From NCBI RefSeq assembly GCF_030580915.1, contig NZ_JAUQTA010000001.1, positions 1,488,001 through 1,552,000 on the forward strand: 64,000 nucleotides of DNA, read 5' to 3'. The notes beneath the pieces are model-generated. The model did not search any database. It saw nothing but the letters and a program-made list of their open reading frames with translations, and had not been told where the DNA came from. The stretch is from Nocardioides jiangxiensis (lineage in GTDB: Bacteria > Actinomycetota > Actinomycetes > Propionibacteriales > Nocardioidaceae). Of this stretch, positions 50,645 to 58,989 are shown piece by piece (positions within the stretch are counted from its first letter, which is position 1; each line of letters starts with the position of its first letter). Both the position numbers and the translations under genes were made by a program.

Positions 50645-50690
50645 CTGCACGAACCGACACAGAGACGTGTCACCGTGTCGGTTCCTGCAG
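50645..50690. terminator. Bidirectional hairpin between converging genes
   Basis: CTGCACGAACCGACAC and GTGTCGGTTCCTGCAG pair over 15 of 16 positions with a 14-base loop. The stem covers the last codons of the SDR-hydrolase gene and starts four bases after the aminotransferase stop. Confidence 0.8.
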
Positions 50691-52481
50691 GGTCGGCGCC
50701 GCCGACCCGACCGGCACCCCGAGGACGGCGGCGAGCTCACCGCCATGCGTCAGCTGCGGGTGGTGCCCGGCACCGGGGACGATGACCAGCTCGACGTTCC
50801 GCCGGGCGAGCTGCCCGGCCACGTCGCTGGCAAGCGGGTCATCGCTGCCCGTGACGATCCGGACCGGCCCGTCGAACCGCGCGAGCGCCTCCCGCAGCTC
50901 GCCCCGCCACTGCTCGGAACCGGCCCGGGCGAGCTGGGCGGCCACACGGCCCGCGGTACGGCGCCGGAGGTCGCCGACGCTCGACACGAGGTCCTCGGCG
51001 TGCAGGTCGCTGCCGGTCAGCTGCCGGGAGAGCCGCAGCGGGTCCGTGTGGCGCAGCCAGTGCCGGACCAGCGGCCGGACCCGGACCGAGGCCGGCATCC
51101 GGCCCTGGAGGAAGAACGGTGCGACCAGCGTCAGCGACCCGACCCGCCCGGGGAAGCGGTCTGCTGCGAGCACCGCGGCGGCCGCGCCGACCGAGTGGCC
51201 GACGAGGTGGACCGGACCGTCAGCCCCGACGAGGGAAGCAAGCCACGTGTCCCAGTCCTCCACGCCCGAGCCGCCGCTGAGCCCGAGGCCGGGCAGGTCG
51301 ACGGCACGCGCGCCGATGGAGCGGGCGACGCCCGCCCAGGTGTCGGCGTTCACCGGCAGGCCGGGGAGGATCACGCGGTCGGAGCCGGCGACGCCGACCT
51401 CGAACGTCCGGACACCACCGACGTCGACGAACCGCCGGTCCCCGGCCGGGGCGGCGCCGAAGCGGTGCGCGGCGAGGTGGTCGCCCCACCGCTCGAGCGA
51501 GACCCGCACGTCGGGCGTCTGGATCCCGTGCCGTGCCGCGAGCTCGCGGGCTGACGCAGTCGGGTAGCGGTCCGAGGAGAGGAAGGTGAGCGTCTCGGGG
51601 TCCGCCTTGGTGATCGACTGCGGCAGTCGGGTGAGCAGACCGACGGGGAGCCGCAGCCGCGGGACCTTCACGCCGAGGTGCCGGCCCACATGGCCGAGCA
51701 GGTCCGCGAGCGGCGGCGTGTCGTCGTCGAGGACCCAGTAGGCGTGGCCGGCGGCTGCCGGATCCGCGGCCGCAGCCACCATGAAGGCCGCCAGGTGGTC
51801 GACGGTGAGGACGGGCAGGAAGGTCCTCTCGTCGCCCGGCAGCGCCGCGAGCCTGCCCTCCCACAGCTGCCCGATCGACGACGCGATGCCGATCTGCTGG
51901 TCGGTCTCGCCCGTCCGGCTGTCGCCGATGACGGTCGCCGGGTTCACCATGGTCCACGGCACCCCGCGCTCGGCGGCACGCGCCTGGAAGACCGCGTCGG
52001 CCTCCATCTTCGACGCTTCGTAGGCACCCAGCTCGGCGTACGTCGCGGCACGGCGCTCCGCCGACCAGGGCACCCCCGCCGGGTCCTGGCCTCCGACCCG
52101 GTAGCCAGAGACGTAGACGACCCGCTGGAGGTCCGGGATGCCGGCAGCGAAGTCGACCACCTTCTCGACGAGGTCCACGTTCCCGCGGCGGGCCTCCTCG
52201 ACGCTCATGCCGAACCGGAAGTCGCCGGCGCACTGGTGGATCTCCGTGACGTCCGCGAACGCCGACGGCCCACCGGCGAGGATCTCCTCGGCGTCGAAGT
52301 CGACGATCGCCGTGGCGATGCTCCGTGCGAGGCCGTGGTCGCGGAGCCACCGCTCCACGCGGGCGCCGGACTCCGGCGTACGCACTGCGGCGGTCACGTC
52401 GGCGCCGTCGGCGGCGAGGGTCAGCATCAGGTGGCGACCGATCAGCCCGGAGGCGCCGAAGACGAGGGCGTGCCGGGTCAT
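50670..52481 (-). CDS. Fusion of extended SDR (NAD-epimerase type) and alpha/beta hydrolase
   Basis: The protein is 603 aa from ATG 52481. Residues about 1-350 are an extended SDR: Rossmann start HALVFGASGLIGRHLML, VVYVSGYRVGG, the YEASKMEAD active-site region (YxxxK with the Tyr in AYEASK) and VNPATVIGDSRTGET. Residues about 365-600 are an alpha/beta hydrolase: VILPGLPVNADTWAGVARSI, nucleophile elbow LVGHSVGAAAAV (GHSVG), an acid in IVTGSDDPLASDVA and a late His in VPGAGHHPQLTHGGE. It overlaps the TetR gene by four bases, so the regulator is its likely repressor. The substrate, possibly a lactone or aldehyde, is unknown. Confidence 0.85.
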   Translation of the reverse strand: MTRHALVFGASGLIGRHLMLTLAADGADVTAAVRTPESGARVERWLRDHGLARSIATAIVDFDAEEILAGGPSAFADVTEIHQCAGDFRFGMSVEEARRGNVDLVEKVVDFAAGIPDLQRVVYVSGYRVGGQDPAGVPWSAERRAATYAELGAYEASKMEADAVFQARAAERGVPWTMVNPATVIGDSRTGETDQQIGIASSIGQLWEGRLAALPGDERTFLPVLTVDHLAAFMVAAAADPAAAGHAYWVLDDDTPPLADLLGHVGRHLGVKVPRLRLPVGLLTRLPQSITKADPETLTFLSSDRYPTASARELAARHGIQTPDVRVSLERWGDHLAAHRFGAAPAGDRRFVDVGGVRTFEVGVAGSDRVILPGLPVNADTWAGVARSIGARAVDLPGLGLSGGSGVEDWDTWLASLVGADGPVHLVGHSVGAAAAVLAADRFPGRVGSLTLVAPFFLQGRMPASVRVRPLVRHWLRHTDPLRLSRQLTGSDLHAEDLVSSVGDLRRRTAGRVAAQLARAGSEQWRGELREALARFDGPVRIVTGSDDPLASDVAGQLARRNVELVIVPGAGHHPQLTHGGELAAVLGVPVGSAAPTLQEPTR

Positions 52482-53077
52482 CGCGCCGCTCCCGCGGTCC
52501 CGCAGCGCTGGTCGACGAGCTCCGCGAGGACGTCCGCGGCGTTCGCCAGCGGCTGGGTGCTGCGCAGGGCGCGCGAGACGATGACTGCGCCTTCGATCGT
52601 CGCGACCACGACCGTCGCCAGCTCGCGGGCCTCACCCGCAGCGAGACCGTTGCTCTCGAGGAACGCCGCCGTCGGGGAGATCCAGGACTCGAAGGCCGTC
52701 GCGCACGCCTCGCGCAGGCGCTCGCTCTCGGCACCCATCTCGAGGGTGACCACCGAGACCGGGCACCCCAGCTGGAAGCCGCTGTCGCCCACGATGGCCG
52801 AGAGCGCCGCGATCGCGGCACGGATGGAGCCGGCGGGCGTGCCCGCCTCGAGTGCCGCCTCCGCGATCAACGTCTCGAAGCGCCGGGCCGCGAGCTCGAC
52901 CGCCGCGAGACCGAGGCCCTCCTTGCCGTCAGGGAAGTGGAAGTAGACCGACCCCTTGGGGGCGGACGCGTGCGCGATGACGGCGCTGAGACCGGTGCCG
53001 CTGTAGCCGTTCGTCTGGATGAGCTCGAGCATCGACTCCGCGAGCCGTGCCTTCGTCAGGTCTCCCTTGGTTGCCAT
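52478..53077 (-). CDS. TetR-family regulator, LmrA/YxaF-like
   Basis: The protein is 199 aa from ATG 53077. The N-terminal HTH (LTKARLAESMLELIQTNGYS, then APKGSVYFHFPDGKEGL) and the C-terminal helical ligand-binding domain (QLGCPVSVVTLEMGAESERL) match the LmrA/YxaF subgroup. That subgroup is known to bind TAGACCGGTCTA-type sites, and exactly this palindrome lies 11 bases upstream of the start. The next gene, the SDR-hydrolase fusion, overlaps its stop, so the pair is one self-regulated operon. Confidence 0.92.
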   Translation of the reverse strand: MATKGDLTKARLAESMLELIQTNGYSGTGLSAVIAHASAPKGSVYFHFPDGKEGLGLAAVELAARRFETLIAEAALEAGTPAGSIRAAIAALSAIVGDSGFQLGCPVSVVTLEMGAESERLREACATAFESWISPTAAFLESNGLAAGEARELATVVVATIEGAVIVSRALRSTQPLANAADVLAELVDQRCGTAGAAR

Positions 53078-53087
53078 AGGGAGAAAC

Positions 53088-53099
53088 TAGACCGGTCTA
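53088..53099. promoter_or_regulatory. TetR operator TAGACCGGTCTA
   Basis: A perfect 12-bp palindrome TAGACCGGTCTA lies 11 bases upstream of the TetR start codon, with an AT-rich stretch (ACATATTTTGG) beyond it that could serve as the -10 or -35 region. It matches the known operator type of the LmrA/YxaF subgroup. Confidence 0.8.
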
Positions 53100-53146
53100 C
53101 ATATTTTGGCAAGCGGCGCTGGCCCGTGCCCTCCACGGCGGTCGGG

Positions 53147-53803
53147 CTAGCCCTGGCCGGAGCCCTCTCCCCGCACCGCGGGAGGCGCCGGCTTCGGCTG
53201 CTTCACCGGCCGGACGGCGTCGAGCAGCGCGCCGATCGCCTGCTCGACCTCGTCCTTCCAGCGCAGCGTGGAGCGCAGCTCCATCCGCATCCGCGGGTAC
53301 GACGGGTGGGCACGCTGGGTGCGGAACCCGAGCGCGGTGAGGAAGCCGGTCGGGAGGACGCAGCCGTGCGGGTGACGCCGACTGTCACCGAACGCCTCGA
53401 GGGCCAGGACGTCGCGGTCGACCAGGTCCTTCGCGGCAGCGCGCACGAGCAGCCGGCCGAGCCCACCGCCGCGGTAGCCGGGGTCCACGTGGACGGTCAG
53501 CAGCTGCACCGCGTCGGGCGTCACAGGAGCGGTCGGCAGGACGCCACTGCCCGGCGCGAAGGCGGGCGGCGCGTAGAGCGCGTGCGCGGCAACCCGGTCG
53601 CCGTCGAGCAGGACGTGGCCGCAGGCGCCCCACTCGCGCAGCACCTCGGAGACCCAGTCACGCTTCTCCTCCGCTGCCTCGGCGGCGGTGAGGCGCGCCC
53701 GACGTACCGGGTCGAGCTGCCAGAAGAGGCAGTCGTGTCCGTGGCCCTCGACCGCAGCGAGGTGGTCGACCGCCAGGCGGACGGGACGACGCGACAAACC
53801 CAT
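53147..53803 (-). CDS. GNAT-family acetyltransferase
   Basis: The protein is 218 aa from ATG 53803, chosen because AGGAGGTGG lies seven bases upstream; ATG/GTG codons three earlier are in frame. The GNAT acetyl-CoA segment is VQLLTVHVDPGYRGGGLGRLLVRAAA (motif R/Q-x-x-G-x-G/A), preceded by LLDGDRVAAHALYAPP. The substrate is unknown. It is divergent from the PLP aminotransferase gene with only about 30 bases between starts. Confidence 0.87.
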   Translation of the reverse strand: MGLSRRPVRLAVDHLAAVEGHGHDCLFWQLDPVRRARLTAAEAAEEKRDWVSEVLREWGACGHVLLDGDRVAAHALYAPPAFAPGSGVLPTAPVTPDAVQLLTVHVDPGYRGGGLGRLLVRAAAKDLVDRDVLALEAFGDSRRHPHGCVLPTGFLTALGFRTQRAHPSYPRMRMELRSTLRWKDEVEQAIGALLDAVRPVKQPKPAPPAVRGEGSGQG

Positions 53804-53832
53804 GGACGCCACCTCCTATCCTTGACTCCATC

Positions 53833-55146
53833 ATGAGCGACATCACCCGCGGGAGCACGCGGCTCGACCAGTACGTCGACAGGTACGCCGCGCGCACCGA
53901 GGGGATGAAGGCCTCCGAGGTCCGCGCCCTCTTCTCCGTGGCCAGCCGGCCCGAGGTCGTCAGCCTCGCCGGCGGCATGCCCAACATCAGCGACCTCCCG
54001 CTCGACGTGGTCGGCAAGGGCATCGCCGACCTGATCGCCCACGACGGTCCGGTCGCCATGCAGTACGGCTCCGGCCAGGGCACCCCCGAGCTGCGCGAGC
54101 AGATCTGCGAGGTCATGCGGCTCGAGGGCATCGAGGCGCACCCCGACGACGTCGTCGTGACCGTCGGCTCACAGCAGGCCGTCGACCTGGTGACCCGCAT
54201 CTTCTGCGACCCGGGTGACGTGGTGCTCTGCGAGGCGCCCAGCTACCTGGGCGCGCTGGGCGTCTTCCGGGCCTACGAGGCCGACGTCGTGCACGTCGAG
54301 ATGGACGCCGACGGCCTCGTGCCGGAGGCACTGGCCCAGGCGATCGCGGTCACCAGGGCGGCCGGCAAGACGATCAAGTTCCTCTACACGATCCCGAACT
54401 ACCACAACCCCGGTGGCATCTCGCTGAGCGCCGAGCGCCGTCCCGAGATCCTCCGGATCTGCCGCGAGGCCGACATCCTCATCCTCGAGGACAACCCCTA
54501 CGGCCTGCTCGGCTTCGAGGGCACGATCCACCGCGCGCTCCGCGCCGACGAGCCCGAGGGTGTCATCTACCTCGGCTCCTTCTCCAAGACCTTCGCCCCC
54601 GGGTTCCGCGTCGGCTGGGCGCTCGCGCCCCACGCAGTGCGCGAGAAGCTCGTGCTCGCGCAGGAGTCGGCCACGCTCTGCCCGAGCGCCTTCTCGCAGT
54701 TGGCGATCTCCAGGTACCTCGAGAACCACGACTGGCTGGGCCAGGTCGAGGCGTTCCGTGCGATGTACAAGGAGCGCCGCGACGCGATGATCAGCGCGCT
54801 CGAGGACTTCATGCCGGCTGCCTGCCGCTGGAACGTCCCGACCGGCGGCTTCTACGTCTGGCTCACCCTTCCGCCGGGCATCGACGCGAAGGCGATGCTG
54901 CCCCGCGCGGTCACCGCCCGTGTCGCCTACGTCCCCGGCACGGCGTTCTTCGCCGACGGGTTCGGCTCCTCCTCCATGCGGCTCTCCTTCTGCTACCCCA
55001 CCCCGGAGCGGATCCGCGAGGGCGTACGCCGACTGGCCGGCGTGCTCGAGGCGGAGATGGAGCTGCGCGAGACCTTCGGCGCGACCGGCACCATCCCGGC
55101 GATCCGCGCCTCCGACTACGACGCGCCCAGCAACGACCTGTCCTGA
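53833..55146 (+). CDS. PLP-dependent aminotransferase (2-aminoadipate/MocR-like catalytic type, no HTH)
   Basis: The protein is 437 aa from ATG 53833. The fold-type I aminotransferase motifs are VVSLAGGMPNISDLPLD, QYGSGQGTPELREQI, VGSQQAVDLVTRIFCDPGD, IPNYHNPGGISLS, LILEDNPYGLLGF and the PLP lysine in YLGSFSKTFAPGFRVGW. The style is that of LysN/2-aminoadipate aminotransferases and MocR catalytic domains, but there is no N-terminal GntR HTH. It lies 23 bases upstream of the D-Ala-D-Ala ligase gene, an association seen in other Actinobacteria, so a link to wall amino-acid supply is possible. Confidence 0.87.
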   Translation: MSDITRGSTRLDQYVDRYAARTEGMKASEVRALFSVASRPEVVSLAGGMPNISDLPLDVVGKGIADLIAHDGPVAMQYGSGQGTPELREQICEVMRLEGIEAHPDDVVVTVGSQQAVDLVTRIFCDPGDVVLCEAPSYLGALGVFRAYEADVVHVEMDADGLVPEALAQAIAVTRAAGKTIKFLYTIPNYHNPGGISLSAERRPEILRICREADILILEDNPYGLLGFEGTIHRALRADEPEGVIYLGSFSKTFAPGFRVGWALAPHAVREKLVLAQESATLCPSAFSQLAISRYLENHDWLGQVEAFRAMYKERRDAMISALEDFMPAACRWNVPTGGFYVWLTLPPGIDAKAMLPRAVTARVAYVPGTAFFADGFGSSSMRLSFCYPTPERIREGVRRLAGVLEAEMELRETFGATGTIPAIRASDYDAPSNDLS

Positions 55147-55169
55147 CCCGCGCACCCCCTGGAGACGAC

Positions 55170-56141
55170 GTGACCGAGAACCCCGTGCCCGCCGACCGCC
55201 CCGCCGGCCGGATCGTGGTGCTCGCGGGCGGCCTGTCCCACGAGCGCGACGTGTCGCTCCGCTCGGGACGCCGCGTGGCCGAGGCCCTGCGCTCGGCCGG
55301 CCTCGAGGTCGAGGAGCGTGACGTCGACTCCTCGCTGCTGCCCGATCTGCTCGCGTCGAAGCCGGCCTGCGTCGTCCCGATGCTGCACGGCGAGACCGGT
55401 GAGGACGGCACGATCCGTGAGGTCCTCGACCTGCTCGGCGTCCCCTACGTCGGCGCCGTCGCCGAGGCCTGCCGGGTCGCCTTCGACAAGCCCGTGGCGA
55501 AGACGGTGGCCGAGCGCGCGGGCCTGCACACCCCGGCCTCCGTCGTGCTGCCCGCGGAGTCGTTCCGCGAGCTCGGCGCCGCGGCGGTCATGGACCTGAT
55601 CGTGGAGCGCCTCGGCCTGCCCCTCATGGTGAAGCCGGCCAAGAGCGGCTCGGCGCTGGGCTGCACGGTCGTCCGCTCCGCCGACGAGCTGCCGTCGGCG
55701 ATGGTCAGCGCCTACGCCTACGGCACGGTCGCGCTGCTGGAGCAGTTCGTCGAGGGTGAGGAGGTCGCCGTGCCGATCGTCGACGACGGCTCCGGTCCCC
55801 GTGCCCTCCCGGTCGTCGGCATCAAGCCCGACAGCGGCGTCTACGACTTCACGGCGCGCTACACCGCCGGCAGCACGACGTTCCAGACCCCGGCGAAGCT
55901 CTCCGACGAGCTCACGGCCGAGTGCCAGCGCGTCGCGCTCACCGCGCACGCGGCGTTCGGCCTGCGCGACCTGTCGCGCTCGGACCTGATCGTGGACGCC
56001 GAGGGCACCGTCTGGTTCCTCGAGGTCAACGTCGCGCCGGGCTTCACCGAGACCTCGATCGTGCCGCTCGCGGTGCAGTCCGCGGGGCTCGACCTCGGCA
56101 CGGTGGTCGCCGACATCATCAGCGCGGCTGCGAGGCGCTGA
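55170..56141 (+). CDS. ddl: D-alanine-D-alanine ligase-like ATP-grasp enzyme
   Basis: The protein is 323 aa from GTG 55170. The ATP-grasp elements of Ddl are clear: IVVLAGGLSHERDVSLRSGR (serine loop), MLHGETGEDGTIREVLDLLG, LPLMVKPAKSGSALGCTVV, VALLEQFVEGEEVAVPIV, and the metal-binding end WFLEVNVAPGFTETSIVPL. Length and motifs agree with the family that joins two D-alanines for peptidoglycan. Actinobacteria often have a second Ddl, so which is the main enzyme cannot be told. It is likely co-transcribed with the aminotransferase upstream. Confidence 0.92.
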   Translation: MTENPVPADRPAGRIVVLAGGLSHERDVSLRSGRRVAEALRSAGLEVEERDVDSSLLPDLLASKPACVVPMLHGETGEDGTIREVLDLLGVPYVGAVAEACRVAFDKPVAKTVAERAGLHTPASVVLPAESFRELGAAAVMDLIVERLGLPLMVKPAKSGSALGCTVVRSADELPSAMVSAYAYGTVALLEQFVEGEEVAVPIVDDGSGPRALPVVGIKPDSGVYDFTARYTAGSTTFQTPAKLSDELTAECQRVALTAHAAFGLRDLSRSDLIVDAEGTVWFLEVNVAPGFTETSIVPLAVQSAGLDLGTVVADIISAAARR

Positions 56142-56315
56142 TACCCCGCGGCCTCCGCACGGCGGGTAGTCGTTGTTCCTGGCGAACAACGTCAGGCGGG
56201 GGATTCACCTCGCCACGTCAGGAATCTGTCGCTTCCCTCCACCACCATGGCAGTCTGGGGCCTCTCTCCGCCCCGACGCACGGTCGACCGGACAGCACCC
56301 GAGGAGCACGCCCGC

Positions 56316-57098
56316 ATGGACATCACCTACCCGATCATCATCGCCGCCGCGAAGTCCTGGTTCCGGCTCGGCGGCATGACGATCGACTTCGAGGGCTGGG
56401 AGAACATCCCCTCGGAGGGCGGCGCCGTGATGGCCACCAACCACAACTCTTACCTCGACTTCATCGTCTCGGGCTACCCGGGCGTGAAGAAGAAGCGCTA
56501 CACCCGGTTCATGGCGAAGAAGGAGGTCTTCGATCACAAGGTCGGCGGCCCGCTGATGCGCTCCTTCCACCACCTGGCCGTGGACCGGGCCAACGGTGCG
56601 GAGGCGTTCCAGGTCGCCGTCGACGCCCTCAAGGCCGGCGAGATCGTGGGTGTCTACCCCGAGGCGACCATCTCGCGCTCGTTCCTGATCAAGGACATCA
56701 AGTCCGGCGCCGTCCGGATGGCCGTCGAGGCCGGCGTCCCGATCATCCCCGTCGCGCACTTCGGCATGCACCGCGTGCAGACCAAGGGCCATGCCCGTGA
56801 CCTGTCGCGCGGCAAGACCCTGGTGATCCGCGTGGGCGAGCCGTTCGTGCCCGAGGGCACCGACGTCGCCGCCGACACCGCCGAGCTCAAGCGCCGCATG
56901 TCCGACCTCCTCGAGGAGTGCATCGCGGCGTACCCGGCCGACCAGAAGCCCGCGGGCGCCTGGTGGGTGCCCGCCAGCCACGGCGGCTCCGCCCCGTCGC
57001 TGGAGGAGGCCGAGCGGCTCGACGCCGAGGAGAAGAAGTCGCGCGCCGAGCGCAAGGCCGCCAAGGCTGCGGCGAAGGCGGCCGCAGCCAAGGGCTGA
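56316..57098 (+). CDS. plsC: 1-acyl-sn-glycerol-3-phosphate acyltransferase (PlsC-like)
   Basis: The protein is 260 aa from ATG 56316, with GAGGAGCACG in front. The acyltransferase motifs are ATNHNSYLDFIV (NHxxxxD with Asn where the usual His-x4-Asp block begins), FMAKKEVF, GVYPEATISRSF (EGTRS-like) and VPIIPVAHFG. It adds the second acyl chain to lysophosphatidate in phospholipid synthesis. The C-terminal 40 residues are a Lys/Ala/Glu-rich helix. Confidence 0.9.
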   Translation: MDITYPIIIAAAKSWFRLGGMTIDFEGWENIPSEGGAVMATNHNSYLDFIVSGYPGVKKKRYTRFMAKKEVFDHKVGGPLMRSFHHLAVDRANGAEAFQVAVDALKAGEIVGVYPEATISRSFLIKDIKSGAVRMAVEAGVPIIPVAHFGMHRVQTKGHARDLSRGKTLVIRVGEPFVPEGTDVAADTAELKRRMSDLLEECIAAYPADQKPAGAWWVPASHGGSAPSLEEAERLDAEEKKSRAERKAAKAAAKAAAAKG

Positions 57099-57116
57099 CG
57101 CCTCAGGCGTCGGGGA

Positions 57117-57740
57117 CTACTCCGGGAGCGGCGGCAACCTGACCGGGCTCGGCGCGGTCCACCCCCGCCAGATGGTGAGCAGCCGGAAACCCGTCGTCGC
57201 GGCCACACCGAGCAGCACCACCGCGACAGTAGGGGCGTCGAGGCGCATCGCCGCCACGGTCAGCGCGGCGCCGGCGAGAGCCGTCGTGCCGTAGAGCTGG
57301 GTGCCGGACCGGAGCAGCTCCGGCACCTGCCGCGTGAGGACGTCGCGCAGCACACCGCCCCCGACGCCCGTCATCACGCCGAGCATCGTCGCCGGGACCG
57401 GCCCCAGTCCGTGCTCGGTCGCCTTGACCGCACCGGCGACGGTGAAGAGGCCCAGACCGAAGGCGTCGACGATGTTGATGGCGCCCTCGAGCCGGCCGAG
57501 GGCCGGGTGGAACCAGAAGGTGAGCAGGCCACCGACCAGCGGCGCGCAGAGATAGCGCCAGTCCGAGAGCAGCGGCGAGGGCAGCGCCCCGATCAGTACG
57601 TCGCGCATCATTCCGCCGCCGATGCCGGAGACGGTGCCCAGGACCGCCACGCCCACGATGTCCATCCGCATCCGGACCGCCGTGAGCCCACCCGCGACGC
57701 CGAAGACGAAGATCGCCAGCAGGTCGAGCGCCATCATCAT
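57117..57740 (-). CDS. TRIC-type cation channel (UPF0126) protein
   Basis: The protein is 207 aa from ATG 57740. Two copies of the UPF0126 repeat are visible: first FGVAGGLTAVRMRMDIVGVAVLGTVSGIGGGMMRDVLIG, then a parallel VAGAVKATEHGLGPVPATMLGVMTGVGGGVLRDVLTRQVP. Each has the GxGGGxxRDVL motif of TRIC channels, trimeric K+ channels of seven helices. Seven hydrophobic segments fit. It converges on the plsC-like gene with about 20 bases between stops. Confidence 0.9.
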   Translation of the reverse strand: MMMALDLLAIFVFGVAGGLTAVRMRMDIVGVAVLGTVSGIGGGMMRDVLIGALPSPLLSDWRYLCAPLVGGLLTFWFHPALGRLEGAINIVDAFGLGLFTVAGAVKATEHGLGPVPATMLGVMTGVGGGVLRDVLTRQVPELLRSGTQLYGTTALAGAALTVAAMRLDAPTVAVVLLGVAATTGFRLLTIWRGWTAPSPVRLPPLPE

Positions 57741-57900
57741 GAGCGCGAGTGAACCACGCCGTGCGCCCCGCCGTCCGGCGACTGCCCGGCCACCCGAAAT
57801 GAGCACCAGGTCTGACCGTTCGGAGGGTCCCCTTCGGGCGTGGACCGACCTTCACTGGAAGTGCCCCCGGACGGAGCAGACACACAGGAAGGCGAGGGCC

Positions 57901-58104
57901 ATGAAGACCACCACCATCGACAGCGGTACGGCGATCCGGATGCGCTCGCTGCTCCTGCAGCTGGCACGCGACGAGGACGCGATCGCCGCCGACGAGGCCG
58001 CGGCGACGCCGTACTGGGAGCCGGTCCCGCCCTCGGTGGCGGGTCACCGTGAAGCGGCACTCGCCCTGCGCGCCCAGGCCGACGAGCTGCTCGCGGCGAT
58101 CTGA
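57901..58104 (+). CDS. Small hypothetical protein, 67 aa
   Basis: The gene starts at ATG 57901, with GGAAGGCGAGG upstream. The protein begins MKTTTIDSGTAIRMRSLLLQ and continues as two helices with a Pro-rich break (YWEPVPPSVAGHREAAL). It is acidic, soluble-looking and of no recognised family. It is followed 57 bases later by the GDSL hydrolase on the same strand. Confidence 0.55.
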   Translation: MKTTTIDSGTAIRMRSLLLQLARDEDAIAADEAAATPYWEPVPPSVAGHREAALALRAQADELLAAI

Positions 58105-58161
58105 GGAGCGACGTCATGACCTCGCCCGCCACGACGGTGCGGTCATCGTGAGGAGACTGCG

Positions 58162-58932
58162 ATGTCCCGCGACCTCATCCGCTTCGCCGCCCTGGGAGAC
58201 TCCGCCTCCTGCGGGGTGGGCGACCCCACCCCCGACGGCTGGCGCGGGTGGGCCCAGCTCCTCGCCGAGGCGATCGGGCAGGAGCACCCGGTCTCGTTCT
58301 GCAAGCTGGCCGTGGCGGGCGCGACCGTCGCCGACGTACGCCGCGCGCAGCTGGCCGACGCCGTCGCCCACCAGCCCCGGGTCGCCTCACTCGTCGTCGG
58401 CCTGAACGACGCGATGCGCGCGTCCTGGGACCCGGCCGGCATCCGCGAGGACCTCCTGGAGTGCGCGGCTGCGCTCGAGGCCCAGGGTGCGCTGCTGGTC
58501 ACCGTGCAGTTCCACGACCACACGAAGGTGCTCGGGCTGCCCGGGCTGCTGGCCCGCCCGATGCGGGCCCGGATCGGCGAGCTCAACGCCATCTACGCCG
58601 AGGTCCACGAGCGCCATGGCGTGCTGCAGCTCGACCTCCGCGCGGACCCGCTGATCCAGGCCCGGGAGATGTGGGCCTTCGACCGGCTGCACCCCTCCGA
58701 GCTGGGCCACCGCATGCTCGCCCGACGGGTCGGTGAGCTGCTCAACGCGGAGGGGCTGCGGTTCCCGCTCCCGTTGGCGGCCTGCACCACGGCCCCGTCC
58801 ACCCGCCGCGAGCGGGCACGGACCCTCGTCGTCGACGTCGCACCGTGGCTGGGCCGGCGGGTCCGCGACCTGGCGCCCTGGGCAGCACGCGAGACCGCGC
58901 GGCGTACGCGGGTCGCGCTGCACGCCGCCTGA
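58162..58932 (+). CDS. SGNH/GDSL-family hydrolase
   Basis: The protein is 256 aa from ATG 58162, with GAGGAG upstream. The SGNH blocks are present: block I FAALGDSASCGVGDP with the nucleophile Ser, block II LAVAGATVADVRR (Gly), block III VVGLNDAMRAS (Asn) and block V DRLHPSELGHRM (Asp and His). It is an esterase or lipase of unknown substrate; no signal peptide is seen, so it is probably cytoplasmic. A strong convergent terminator follows. Confidence 0.88.
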   Translation: MSRDLIRFAALGDSASCGVGDPTPDGWRGWAQLLAEAIGQEHPVSFCKLAVAGATVADVRRAQLADAVAHQPRVASLVVGLNDAMRASWDPAGIREDLLECAAALEAQGALLVTVQFHDHTKVLGLPGLLARPMRARIGELNAIYAEVHERHGVLQLDLRADPLIQAREMWAFDRLHPSELGHRMLARRVGELLNAEGLRFPLPLAACTTAPSTRRERARTLVVDVAPWLGRRVRDLAPWAARETARRTRVALHAA

Positions 58933-58942
58933 CGCGAGGCGA

Positions 58943-58988
58943 CCCTGGGTGGCTGGCAGTCACCTGAGTGACCGCCAGCCACCCGGGG
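58943..58988. terminator. Bidirectional terminator
   Basis: GGTGGCTGGC-A-GTCAC and GTGAC-C-GCCAGCCACC form a long stem with the loop CTGA, extended outward by CCC/GGG. It fills the gap between the GDSL hydrolase and the converging monooxygenase gene. Confidence 0.85.
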
Positions 58989-58989
58989 G

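Noticed and set aside
47669..50746. Open frame of 1025 codons on the minus strand
   Set aside because: It is antisense to trxB, trxA and the aminotransferase, all of which have clear motifs.
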